The notes under the pieces are model-generated. The model saw nothing but the letters and a program-made list of their open reading frames with translations, did no database searches and was not told where the DNA came from. Shown in pieces: positions 6,838-15,002 of a stretch of DNA of 64,000 bases; the stretch's first letter is position 1, and each line of letters begins with the position of its first letter. Source of the DNA: Polyangiaceae bacterium (GTDB lineage: Bacteria > Myxococcota_A > Polyangia > Polyangiales > Polyangiaceae); contig JADJRH010000011.1 of assembly GCA_016712345.1 (NCBI GenBank), positions 1,674,001-1,738,000 on the forward strand, in the 5' to 3' direction. A program made the translations under genes and the position numbers.

Positions 6838-9504
6838 TCAACGCTCGCGCGCACGGGCAACGCACGCTTCTTCCCAGCGCGTTTGCGGTTTGCAATCCGC
6901 CAGCACGCGGTTCACGGCGGGCCGGTCATTGAGCGCACCCAGGATGTTCGCTTTTACAATGAGCGCCGCGCACGACTGCGCTCCTCGCACGCGTTCAATC
7001 CAAGTGAGCGCATCGCGGGGTGACGCCTTTGAGATCTCCGCGGCAAAGGACATCAGCAATTCGTTTGAGCGCGGCTTGGCTTCAAGGTCGTGCAAGCGTT
7101 GGAGCAACGGGGGTGTGAGGCCGTTGGGGGCGCCGGCACGTTGCAGCCCATAGAGGGCCGCGGCCTCGGTCTGTTCCGCGAAAGGGCCCGAGCGCGGATG
7201 CCGCAGTTCGTTTTCGAAAGCGGTTTTTGCCTCTTCCAACCGCCCGAGGCGAAAGAGCACCCCGCCCCGCAAAAGGTAAGCTCCCCGCGCTGCGGCCATC
7301 CCCGCGCGCTTGCCCAAAGCGTGCGCCCCTAAGCGTTCTTCAGTCTCTTGGAGGGCCACAAATTGGTTTGTGTACACATCCGCTTGGGGGAGTTTGCCGA
7401 TTTGCAATGCAAATGTGCTGATGTTGGGCAGAATCTCGGCGCCACGAGCGCGGTCGGTCGCCAAGGCATCCTGCAAGTGCGTGATCGCCGAGTCCAGATC
7501 GCACCTCGTTGCATCCAACTTCGCCAGGGTCAGGAGCACGGCCCCTGAGGTGGGGTCGGTCAGCAGCGCCGCCCTGCAACTGCTCTCCGCAGCTTCCAGA
7601 TCGGCGTCGTCGATGCGAGGCAGGAACGACATGCGATAACGCCTGTACCGACACCGCTGGATGGCCGCGCGAGGCTCGCCGGGGTTGGCCTTCAGCACGG
7701 CATCGACCTCTTGCAGGGCCGCATCCACGTCCTGAAGCTGGCCCGCCGCCTGCGCCGTCAATTCAGCTCGTTCAAGCTTGGCCGACAAGTAGCTCGAATC
7801 AAGCTGCAGCACTTCATCTACCCGCTCGCGGCGAGCGTTGATGTCGACAATCCTGCTTCGCGACGCCAAGTAGTCCAAAAATCGCTGCCGGGCGTTGTCG
7901 CTTTGTGTTTCGCGCTCCGCTCGCACGCGCCGCTGGTGCTCCGCCAGAAGCAGGCGCGCCTCATCCACAACGCGGTCCTTCAACAGCTCGATGGCCTCCT
8001 GCGGGCGCACCCCCGAACCGTCGGCGTCCACCGTTTCACCGATGGTTTTCCCCTGCGCCTCAAAGCGCGCCGAGATCCTCGCGTCGCGACCGATACGCTG
8101 CACAGATCCGTGAACTGTCCACGTGGGCGCCCCCTCCGGCGAATTTGCACGAAGCACGCGCACTCCAGGTATTCCTCGCAACGCGGCTCGCACGGCTTCG
8201 CCCGCTGTCTGGGTGAGACCCGCCCAACCCTCGTCGCGAGCAAGATCCTCGAAATCAACCACCAAGACAGCGGCCTCCAACCCAAAACCGACCTGGGCTG
8301 CAGTGCCGGATGAACTCAGCACTGGGGGCGTGGGCGAAACGTTCGCCGGGGGGACGAGCGCCCGCGCGGCCAGCCCTGCGCCGACGAGCCCGGCCAGCAA
8401 CCCGGCTGCGGTCAACCACCGCCGCCGCAGGGGCCCGGATCCGCCCTTGGAAATAGACCGGGCCGCCGTGAGAAGCGCGCCCGACCCCGACGACGAACCG
8501 CCGCCCGCCCCCTTGGACGCGCGCACCAAAGCGGCCTCCCCAGCGGCCGTTGCCACCGAATCGCCCGCAGGCAAACCGCCGGCGGCGTCTTCGCCCAACT
8601 CGCCGATGCCTTGAAGCTCTTGCAACAGCACCTGCGCATCAACGATCCGCTCCGCCGCATCTTTTTGCAGCGCTTTGGACAGCAAAGCGGCCAACTTGCC
8701 GTGGATATCGGCGGGCAATCCGTCGCACAAGAACGGGCGCGGGGGATCCCTGAGAATAGCGCTCGCCACCACCATCGGCAGGCCCTCGCCGAACGGCGAC
8801 GACCCCACGAACATCTCGAATCCCACGATGCCCAGCGAAAACACGTCGCTGGCTTTGCCCACACCCACGCCGCGCAGCTGTTCGGGCGACATGTACGGCG
8901 GCGTTCCCGCGCCCACAGCCGTTGTCAACTCCGCCAGATCGAAAAGCGCCAAACCAAAGTCTGCCACTTTTGCCCGGCCGTCGAGCGTAATGAGCACGTT
9001 GTCGGGCTTTAAATCCCGGTGAACAATGCCCAGTTCGTGGGCCGCAGCCACCCCCGAAACAATCTGCCGAAACAGAGCAAGCGCTCGTGCAGGACTCAGC
9101 TTTCGACCCCGTGAAATAGAGCCAAGCGATCGCCCCGGAACCCACTCCATCGTCATGAACTTGTGGCCGTCCACCTCTCCCAAGTCGAACACGCGGCACA
9201 CGTTTGGATGGCCGATTTTGCGAGCCAGCCGCGCCTCACGCCGAAAGCGCTCAACGCTGGCGCTGTCGCCCAACCTGTCGGGCCGCAGAATCTTGAGCGC
9301 CACATCTTCCCGCAGCTCGCGATCGAACGCTCGATACACCGTTCCCATGCCCCCCATGCCCACTAGCTCTCGAACCTCGTAACGCCCCGCCAGCACCTTC
9401 CCGTTGCTGATCGGGGGAGCCGAAGGCACAGCGGAACGTGGAGCCGCCGGGTCCGTTTCAGGCGGATCAGTCCTCCCCGCGCCTCGGTCACCCTCGTCGC
9501 GCAT
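6838..9504 (-). CDS. PknB-type Ser/Thr protein kinase with membrane span and TPR-like C-terminal half
   Basis: 888 aa from the ATG at 9504; an upstream ATG at 9552 is a possible alternative. The kinase domain spans about residues 40-300: Gly loop VGMGGMGTVY, catalytic Lys in VALKIL (near 68), HRDLKPDNV (near 159), DFGLA (near 180), and a PEQL segment. A low-complexity linker and one membrane span (about 363-383) follow. The outside half has many helical repeats of TPR character and is probably a protein-interaction or sensor region. All catalytic residues needed for activity are present. The nearby FHA activator gene on the opposite strand is a plausible partner, inferred only from position. 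Confidence 0.92.
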   Translation of the reverse strand: MRDEGDRGAGRTDPPETDPAAPRSAVPSAPPISNGKVLAGRYEVRELVGMGGMGTVYRAFDRELREDVALKILRPDRLGDSASVERFRREARLARKIGHPNVCRVFDLGEVDGHKFMTMEWVPGRSLGSISRGRKLSPARALALFRQIVSGVAAAHELGIVHRDLKPDNVLITLDGRAKVADFGLALFDLAELTTAVGAGTPPYMSPEQLRGVGVGKASDVFSLGIVGFEMFVGSSPFGEGLPMVVASAILRDPPRPFLCDGLPADIHGKLAALLSKALQKDAAERIVDAQVLLQELQGIGELGEDAAGGLPAGDSVATAAGEAALVRASKGAGGGSSSGSGALLTAARSISKGGSGPLRRRWLTAAGLLAGLVGAGLAARALVPPANVSPTPPVLSSSGTAAQVGFGLEAAVLVVDFEDLARDEGWAGLTQTAGEAVRAALRGIPGVRVLRANSPEGAPTWTVHGSVQRIGRDARISARFEAQGKTIGETVDADGSGVRPQEAIELLKDRVVDEARLLLAEHQRRVRAERETQSDNARQRFLDYLASRSRIVDINARRERVDEVLQLDSSYLSAKLERAELTAQAAGQLQDVDAALQEVDAVLKANPGEPRAAIQRCRYRRYRMSFLPRIDDADLEAAESSCRAALLTDPTSGAVLLTLAKLDATRCDLDSAITHLQDALATDRARGAEILPNISTFALQIGKLPQADVYTNQFVALQETEERLGAHALGKRAGMAAARGAYLLRGGVLFRLGRLEEAKTAFENELRHPRSGPFAEQTEAAALYGLQRAGAPNGLTPPLLQRLHDLEAKPRSNELLMSFAAEISKASPRDALTWIERVRGAQSCAALIVKANILGALNDRPAVNRVLADCKPQTRWEEACVARARER

Positions 9505-9834
9505 CAAGCCGCCAGAATGGCTCAACCCACGCCGAAAGATCAAGTGCGGCATGAACACACCCCGTTCGGTCCACAACGGTGCGCAGCGGCGGGACGTTTC
9601 AATCGCCTTGCCGATGGACCGAAACGTGCTCGCCGAAGGGCCAACGGCCTGGTTATGCGGGGACAACTCCGCGAGCGGAGACCAGCGGCCCGGTATGCAC
9701 CGGCCGCGCTCACAAAAAGCTTGACACCCATTTTGCCTTCGCTTCCGCGTGGCCTGGTCGGAGGCGCGGGGCGCAGGCGCAGTGTACTCCACCACCACGG
9801 CCTGTATGCGCGGCTCCTAAAGAACCCCGCACGT

Positions 9835-9905
9835 GCGGGTGGAGGCGCAGGCGTCTGCGGGTGGAGGCGCAGGCGTCTGCGGGTGGAGGCGCAGGCGTCT
9901 GCGGG
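9835..9905. repeat. 22-bp tandem repeat, three copies
   Basis: Three perfect head-to-tail copies of a 22-bp unit (9835-9856, 9857-9878, 9879-9900; unit begins GCGGGTGGAGGCGCAGGCG), followed by a 5-base partial copy. The unit is not a multiple of three. It lies upstream of the kinase gene, outside any convincing coding sequence. Confidence 0.9.
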
Positions 9906-10003
9906 CAGCAGACGGCCGGAACCAACCTACTCGGTGGCCTCCAACGCCGCATGGCAAACCCCCAGCCTGCGCCGCCGACCTGACAGTCCGAACCAAGTTT
10001 GAC

Positions 10004-10147
10004 AATGCCCCCTCTCGGCCGGCTCGGCGCTTCGCGCCTGCGCCGCCTCCGCCCCCAAATCCCTCGCTCACGTTCGTTCGCTCGCTCAGGGGGCGCCCAA
10101 ACCCTTCAAACACTCGACCCACCGTCATCCCGCCACGCCTTCTTATA
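10004..10147 (+). repeat. dispersed intergenic repeat, copy 2
   Basis: The same element as 1922-2048: AATGCCCC start, CGCCTGCGCCGCCTCCGCC core, CGCCCCC/GGGGGCG inverted arms, CCCAAACCCTTCAAAC tail. It extends further, sharing TCATCCCGCCACGCCTT and TTATA with copy 3. Confidence 0.8.
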
Positions 10148-10333
10148 AGCGAATGGGTAGAAAGATCGCCGCGGCCCCTTGTCCTAACGCCGAGCATCTG
10201 CGAACGCCGCCCCGCCAGGCGCGTGCTACCCATGATCCACCCATGACCCGTCCAAAACCAGCGAATGAACGCCGCCTTCTGCCCATTCCAATCCCATGCC
10301 CCTCACGCGAACTCTGTGGTAGGCTCGAATCTT

Positions 10334-10534
10334 ATGGACCCATTCCGCAAGGATGACATCGACCGCGCGAAGCGACTCCGCCCCGAGGAACGCCTGCAAG
10401 CCGCGCTCGATGCAGTCAATACGGGCGTGCGGATCCGGTGGGCGGCCCTCCGCGCCAAGTTCCCGGCGGCATCGGACGAAGACATCGACGCGGCCCTGCG
10501 CGAATGGCTCAAGCATGAACGCGCCGACGATTGA
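10334..10534 (+). CDS. small protein paired with nucleotidyltransferase (possible antitoxin)
   Basis: 66 aa, highly charged and mostly helical (MDPFRKDDIDRAKRLRPEER opening, then WAALRAKFP and a C-terminal ALREWLKHERADD). Its 3' end overlaps the start of the downstream nucleotidyltransferase gene by 20 bases in another frame, which implies coupled translation. Small gene plus nucleotidyltransferase pairs are frequently toxin-antitoxin or mobile-island modules. No domain is recognisable, so the antitoxin role is inference from context. Confidence 0.6.
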   Translation: MDPFRKDDIDRAKRLRPEERLQAALDAVNTGVRIRWAALRAKFPAASDEDIDAALREWLKHERADD

Positions 10535-11111
10535 GACCACCCTTGCGGACATCGCGCGAACGCTGCGCGAGCTTGGCCGACCGTTTGCGCTGGTGGGCGG
10601 CCTCGCCGTCTCGTTCCGGGCCGAGGTTCGATTCACCCGCGACATCGACCTTGCGGTTGCAGTTCAAAGTGACGCCGACTTCGAGTCGCTCGTGTTTGCG
10701 CTTCGAGCATGCGGGTACTTTCCAGTCGCCACTGTCGAACACAAGGGGCAAGCCAGGCTCTCAACAGCCCGCCTTCAGGCACCAAACGGCTTCGTCGTCG
10801 ATCTGCTCGCCGCGTCCTGCGGGATCGAACACGAGATCGTTAAACGTGCAACCGTCGCCGAGTTGCCAAACGTCGGACCAATTCCGGTTGCACGATCCGA
10901 AGAGCTACTCGCCATGAAGATTCTGTCGATGTCAGACCGCCGCCTTCAGGATCGACTCGATGCGCGAAACCTCGCCTTGTTCGGCGACCAACCTGATTGG
11001 AAGGTTGTCGAGGGCAATCTTCATCTTATTACGGACCGCGGATTCAATCGCGGCGAAGACTTGTTCGCCAAATTGCGCACCCTTCTTGATGATAAACGCG
11101 TTGAGACATGA
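10515..11111 (+). CDS. AbiEii/AbiGii-like nucleotidyltransferase family protein
   Basis: 198 aa. The minimal nucleotidyltransferase core is visible: ALVGGLAVSFR (about residues 25-35) and RFTRDIDLAV (about 39-48), with the two Asp residues spaced D-I-D and a probable third carboxylate further on (FVVDLLAA). A C-terminal helical region includes ARSEELLAMKILSM and RLQDRLDARNL, which resembles the DUF6036/AbiEii-type C-terminal signature. Members transfer nucleotides to RNA or protein and often act as toxins; the target here is unknown. It overlaps the 66-aa gene upstream. A dispersed repeat copy begins immediately downstream. Confidence 0.75.
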   Translation: MNAPTIETTLADIARTLRELGRPFALVGGLAVSFRAEVRFTRDIDLAVAVQSDADFESLVFALRACGYFPVATVEHKGQARLSTARLQAPNGFVVDLLAASCGIEHEIVKRATVAELPNVGPIPVARSEELLAMKILSMSDRRLQDRLDARNLALFGDQPDWKVVEGNLHLITDRGFNRGEDLFAKLRTLLDDKRVET

Positions 11112-11122
11112 TCCAGACGTGA

Positions 11123-11253
11123 GACCGATCGGCGCATTCGCGCCTGCGCCGCCTCCGCCCCCAAAATCGCTCGTTCACATTCGTTCGCTCGCTCAGGGGG
11201 CGCCCAAACCCTTCAAACGCCCGGCCCGCCTCATCCCGCCACGCCTTTTTATA
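11123..11253 (+). repeat. dispersed intergenic repeat, copy 3
   Basis: Third full-length copy, starting 12 bases after the nucleotidyltransferase stop. It retains the CGCCCCC/GGGGGCG arms and the CCCAAACCCTTCAAAC tail, and shares the downstream TCATCCCGCCACGCCTT and TTATA words with copy 2. Confidence 0.8.
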
Positions 11254-11260
11254 ACCACGG

Positions 11261-11337
11261 CATGGGTAGAAATGTCGCGGCCAATGGGTAGAAATGCTAC
11301 CACCAATGGGTAGAAAATACCACCGCTCAGGGTAGGT
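11261..11337 (+). repeat. cluster of ATGGGTAGAAA words
   Basis: Three near-identical words (ATGGGTAGAAA at about 11262, 11285 and 11306) about 20 bases apart, then GGGTAGG at about 11331. The same word in reverse orientation is clustered at about 30.99-31.06 kb. Confidence 0.75.
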
Positions 11338-11538
11338 CACCTCGCGCAACTTGTTGACCCCCTCACCATTGATTGCGCGTGGTGCAACAAGTCATTCCCA
11401 CAGCCAACACCCCACCCAGGTTGCAGCCGCACCCTTCGGTTTACCATGCATGCTCATGCCAGTGGAACACCTGAAACCCTCCACTCCGTCGAGGGACTGC
11501 CCATTCGCCAAACGTAGGCTCCAAACCTTTCCCAACGT

Positions 11539-11730
11539 GTGTGGCTGGCAAACGCATCACCGTTACTTGACGCTGCTTCGCAGACGGTGCACTACTACCT
11601 CCTCGGGTGCGACGCCGATTGGAACGCCGTCACCGATACCTGGCATGAGACCCTGGAGGTCAGGCTGAACCAGAACGTTTACACAAACACAAAACCGTTC
11701 CAGGCCAAGGACACCGACCTTCATGACTGA
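11539..11730 (+). CDS. short open frame, possible gene fragment
   Basis: 63 codons ending HDSTOP and overlapping the start of the downstream gene by 8 bases. The stretch VHYYLLGCDADWNAVTDTWHETL looks like real protein (well-spaced aromatic and acidic residues), whereas the first dozen residues do not, so this is probably the 3' end of a decayed gene. No family is recognised. The rest of the ~610-bp gap (11112-11722) holds only the dispersed repeat and the GGGTAGA cluster. Confidence 0.35.
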   Translation: MWLANASPLLDAASQTVHYYLLGCDADWNAVTDTWHETLEVRLNQNVYTNTKPFQAKDTDLHD

Positions 11731-12850
11731 AACGCTAGTCTCTTTTTTGACCTCAAAGCTCTCTCCGCAGCCCGAGAATGTGGCCACGGAAGCACTCGGT
11801 TTCATCCTTCGTCGGTCTCCGGATGCCCGTCGAGCGCTGGTACAATTGCTCGCCGACGCATCGTTTCCCATCCCCGACGACATCGATTACAGAACTCAGG
11901 TTGCCGATGACAGCGGAGCGCGCCCCGACATCGTCGGTGCAGCCCCAGACGGCCGCGTCGCCCTTGTTTTGGAAGCAAAGTTCTGGGCGGGACTCACGGA
12001 CGCCCAGCCCGTTGCCTATCTGAAAAATATCCCTGAGACCGGCGCCCTTCTTTTTGTCGCGCCGGCCAAACGATTTGAACTCCTTTGGAGCGAAGTGGTT
12101 GGCAGATGTACCCGCGCCGATCTGAAGGTTCATGGTGTCCTTTCAATTCGGCCCGAGTTTCGCGCTGCCACGGTCGAGTCGCGGCGAATGGCGCTCGTAA
12201 GTTGGAGATGCCTGCTTCAGGCGATCTCTGTTTCGGTCGATGCCGCCGGCGACAGTGCACGCACCGGCGACGTGCGACAACTCGCCGGGCTTTGCGAGAA
12301 GATGGATTCTGAAGCATTTCTACCCTTGACCGACGAGGAGCTTTCATCTTCGATCGGCCGACGTGTTCTTCAGTTTGGCGGCCTGATTGACGATCTGGCT
12401 CAACGTCTTGTTACTGAGCACCTTGCTTCCGCAAAGGGCCTGAAGTCGGCCGCCGCAAACGGCTGGTACGGTCGCTACCTGCGCGTTGGATCGTATGGGG
12501 TATTGTTGCACTTTAACTCGTGGAAGTGGGCCACATGGGGTGAGTCTCCGATCTGGCTGATGATTATGGGTTCCAACTGGAAGGCTTCACCAAAGGCGAG
12601 GGACGCCCTCAGAACCTCGGGGATTCGTTTTATTGATTCTCCCCGCGGTTCCAATGTGGCTATTCCCCTACTGGCCCATCTTGAGCGCAATGAGGTACTT
12701 TCCGCGGCCTACAAGGCGCTTCTTCAAGTCGTCCAAGCGCTTACAGTCAGCCCCAATTCGGTCACTGCGTCTCCCATTTCGATCGAGAACACCGCGGCGG
12801 AACCGCTTCCTGATGGCGAGGAGCCCGAAGTTGATGACAATGCGTCTTGA
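11723..12850 (+). CDS. PD-(D/E)XK nuclease-fold protein
   Basis: 375 aa. The N-terminal third carries a nuclease core: GARPDIVGAAPDGRVALVLE followed directly by AKFW, with Asp69, Glu84 and Lys86 as the D...ExK triad and Gln95 in the following helix (QPVAYL), as in restriction-endonuclease-like proteins. The C-terminal two thirds contain an unrecognised beta-rich region with WYGRYLRVGSYGVLLHF. Such stand-alone PD-(D/E)XK proteins are common in defence islands, but no partner methylase or helicase is adjacent. It is the only intact gene in this patchwork stretch, overlapping a short fragment upstream. Confidence 0.7.
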   Translation: MTETLVSFLTSKLSPQPENVATEALGFILRRSPDARRALVQLLADASFPIPDDIDYRTQVADDSGARPDIVGAAPDGRVALVLEAKFWAGLTDAQPVAYLKNIPETGALLFVAPAKRFELLWSEVVGRCTRADLKVHGVLSIRPEFRAATVESRRMALVSWRCLLQAISVSVDAAGDSARTGDVRQLAGLCEKMDSEAFLPLTDEELSSSIGRRVLQFGGLIDDLAQRLVTEHLASAKGLKSAAANGWYGRYLRVGSYGVLLHFNSWKWATWGESPIWLMIMGSNWKASPKARDALRTSGIRFIDSPRGSNVAIPLLAHLERNEVLSAAYKALLQVVQALTVSPNSVTASPISIENTAAEPLPDGEEPEVDDNAS

Positions 12851-13027
12851 TACACCGGTACGACACTCAGAGTGATCCAACAATGAGCATTTCATGGCCG
12901 AAAACTCCAAACCTTCCCATCCCCAACGCCACGGTTCAGGTCGACCCGAAAGCGGGTTTGAACAATCCCGGCTGCGGCGGACGGGTCTCGTTTTTTTTGA
13001 CCTTACCGCCGGCCGACACAGGACAAG

Positions 13028-13381
13028 ATGGTTGACTCCCCGGACCCCACCAAACCCCAGCCACTTCGACGATTCATCTCTCGTGCCGGTCGCGACGTGG
13101 AGATAGAAACTGTCGGTGAGCTGCTCTACTGGTCTTATGCGAACCTTGCCGCCGCGGATGTTGCCGAAGCGAACGGCCTCGAGAGGTATGATACCCGCTG
13201 TTGGATGATCCGCGCGAAGTTGTTCAAGGGCCTCCGCATGGGCACCATGAAGCTCGGTACGCTGTTCGCCGACGTACGTGAAATGCCGTCCGATCATTGC
13301 GTCTACTGCGGTGCAACCCCAGTCCAAAGGATGCCTGGGCTCGAAACTCTCGGAGAGACCGCCGCTCACATTCTCAATTGA
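13028..13381 (+). pseudogene. HNH-like protein, N-terminal part (frameshifted)
   Basis: 117 codons. HCVYCGAT near residue 90 is the zinc CxxC of an HNH nuclease. The frame then stops at HILN, while the next frame continues with TFSIEHVPTYYPLAG, which looks like the catalytic EH/DH strand of the same HNH domain. A single-base shift at about 13365-13385 would join the two. The gene is therefore probably broken, or the sequence has an indel error here. Confidence 0.5.
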
Positions 13382-13945
13382 ACATGTACCTACCTACTAC
13401 CCACTCGCCGGTGAACCCTCGGAAGGCACCGCGGAGTCCGAAAAGGCCGATACTGCTGAGGACGCGCGCCCGCCAATTCCCACGGATCCGTCCCGCCGCG
13501 AGATCTTCACGATCGGGCAAAATGGCATCGCCTCGCCAACGTCCCTGGCTGACATCATCACCCTTCTTGGAATTGCCTGCATTGTCGACATGCGCGACAA
13601 GCCACCTCTCGCGGTTCATGGTCACGAACCGAACTCAACAAGCTCTTCGGACCCACGTTTGTGGCACCATCCACAACCGCGGACCTTGCTTCGACGATTG
13701 CGGCGGTTCCGGGTCGAATTTTGACACTGGGAGCCTTAAAGAATCCCTGGGAATCGCCGGGTCGAATCGCCCTTGGGGATCAGCATCCAGAATGGGAGAT
13801 CGTGCACATTCACCACGTCGGGCACAAGAGTTCGCCCGTCACCGAGGCTCTATGCATTCCTCACCGGGAACTCGTGGCCGCCCTCCGCGAGCGTTCAGAC
13901 GGTGAGTACACCTTCTTTCGCCTCAAGGCGTACGCGCCGATCTAA
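13382..13945 (+). pseudogene. DUF488-like remnant split over two frames
   Basis: One frame reads EIFTIGQNGIASPTSLADII and then CIVDMRDKP, matching the start of DUF488 (IFTIGHS...L...VVDVR). From about 13620 another frame continues TELNKLFGPTFVAPS and GRIALGD, ending LKAYAPI at 13945. The two halves appear to be one gene with a frameshift at about 13610-13630. No start codon fits the first half, which directly follows the broken HNH gene. A partial dispersed repeat lies immediately downstream. Confidence 0.45.
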
Positions 13946-13951
13946 ACAACC

Positions 13952-14011
13952 CAGCCTTCGTTTCGCTCAGGGGGCGCCCAAACCCTTCAAACGCCCGGCC
14001 CGTCTTCACCC
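13952..14011 (+). repeat. dispersed intergenic repeat, partial copy 4
   Basis: Only the 3' half is present: TTCGCTCAGGGGGCGCCC, then the near-invariant AAACCCTTCAAAC tail and GGCCCG. It starts just after the DUF488 remnant stop. Confidence 0.75.
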
Positions 14012-14119
14012 GACGCTGGTGAAATTCGGCTTGCATCCGTCAGACGAACCTGAGAAAACGATCGTACTGCAGATCGGCGGATCTACCCGGGCGAGCAACA
14101 CACCCATTGGAGTGACAAG

Positions 14120-14899
14120 GTGATATCCAGCGGCCAAATCCTATCCGTCAACGGCATCGACATGCACGTCCAGCAAAGCGGCGAGGGCGCTCCGCTCTTA
14201 CTCCTTCACGGCGGTGGCGGCATCGGCGCAAACTGGCAACTAATCTTCCATTCGGCGCCGTCGGGCTACCACCTCATCGTGCCCGACCTGCGTGGGCATG
14301 GCCGATCTACCCGCTCAAACGAACCTATGACGTTTCGACAACTCGCATTGGATGTGCTTGCCCTCACGGAAAGCCTGCACATTCCCAGGTTCAAGGCCAT
14401 TGGTATGAGCATGGGCGCAAAGACGTTGCTTCACGTAGCTACCCTGGAGCCGGAACGGGTGGAGGCCATGGTGCTGGTGAGTGCAGCCCCCTATTTCCCT
14501 GAGTCAACACGCGCGTTCATGCGTGTCGCGGCAACGGCGCCACGCACCGAGCAAGATTGGGCGCAAATGCACCGGTGGCATGTTCACGGGGACGAACAAA
14601 TCAAAGCGATTTGGGCAATGTCAGAACACTTCGCCAACAACAATGAGGACATGAGTTTCACGCCGCAGCGCCTGAGTAGAATCCAAGCCCAGACACTTCT
14701 TGTCCACGGCGATCGAGACCCTCTGTATCCCCTGAATCTTGCGCACGAGATGTCCACCGCCATCCCTCATTCCGCCTTGTGGATCATACCCAACGGCGGG
14801 CATAGTCCAATCTTCGGCGAGATGGCGCCTTTGTTTGCTCGCAAGGCGCTCGCATTTCTCAACGGAGTTCCACTGGAGCAAGCTTCGATGCCGAGCTAA
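14120..14899 (+). CDS. alpha/beta hydrolase
   Basis: 259 aa with a GTG start. Oxyanion region LLLLHGGGGIGANW (about residues 25-38), nucleophile elbow GMSMGAK (Ser), acid GDRDPLYP and base NGGHSPIF near the C-terminus give a complete Ser-Asp-His triad. The length and cap size fit small esterases, haloperoxidase-like or lactonase-like hydrolases. It has no signal peptide, so it is cytoplasmic. The substrate cannot be deduced. It stands alone between a repeat and the AAA/PD-(D/E)XK gene on the other strand. Confidence 0.9.
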   Translation: MISSGQILSVNGIDMHVQQSGEGAPLLLLHGGGGIGANWQLIFHSAPSGYHLIVPDLRGHGRSTRSNEPMTFRQLALDVLALTESLHIPRFKAIGMSMGAKTLLHVATLEPERVEAMVLVSAAPYFPESTRAFMRVAATAPRTEQDWAQMHRWHVHGDEQIKAIWAMSEHFANNNEDMSFTPQRLSRIQAQTLLVHGDRDPLYPLNLAHEMSTAIPHSALWIIPNGGHSPIFGEMAPLFARKALAFLNGVPLEQASMPS

Positions 14900-15002
14900 C
14901 CCTTACTTGGCACCATGGCTTCCTATTGTTGGGCGGCGGGTCAGAGTGCCTCCTTTCTCCGGCAAGCCCGTTCAACGGGCAGCCGGCTCTGCTCGCGCAT
15001 GC

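Larger units (their letters stand above)
9505..10333. other. long intergenic stretch with repeats
   Basis: About 830 bp. Nearest the kinase gene it may hold an N-terminal extension of that gene. It then contains the 22-bp tandem repeat (9835-9905) and dispersed repeat copy 2 (10004-10147). An AATGGGTAGAAA word lies at about 10153. No separate gene is convincing. Confidence 0.5.

Noticed and set aside
12668..13369. Minus-strand frame of 233 codons
   Set aside because: Spans the end of the PD-(D/E)XK gene and the HNH fragment in antisense; no recognisable domain.
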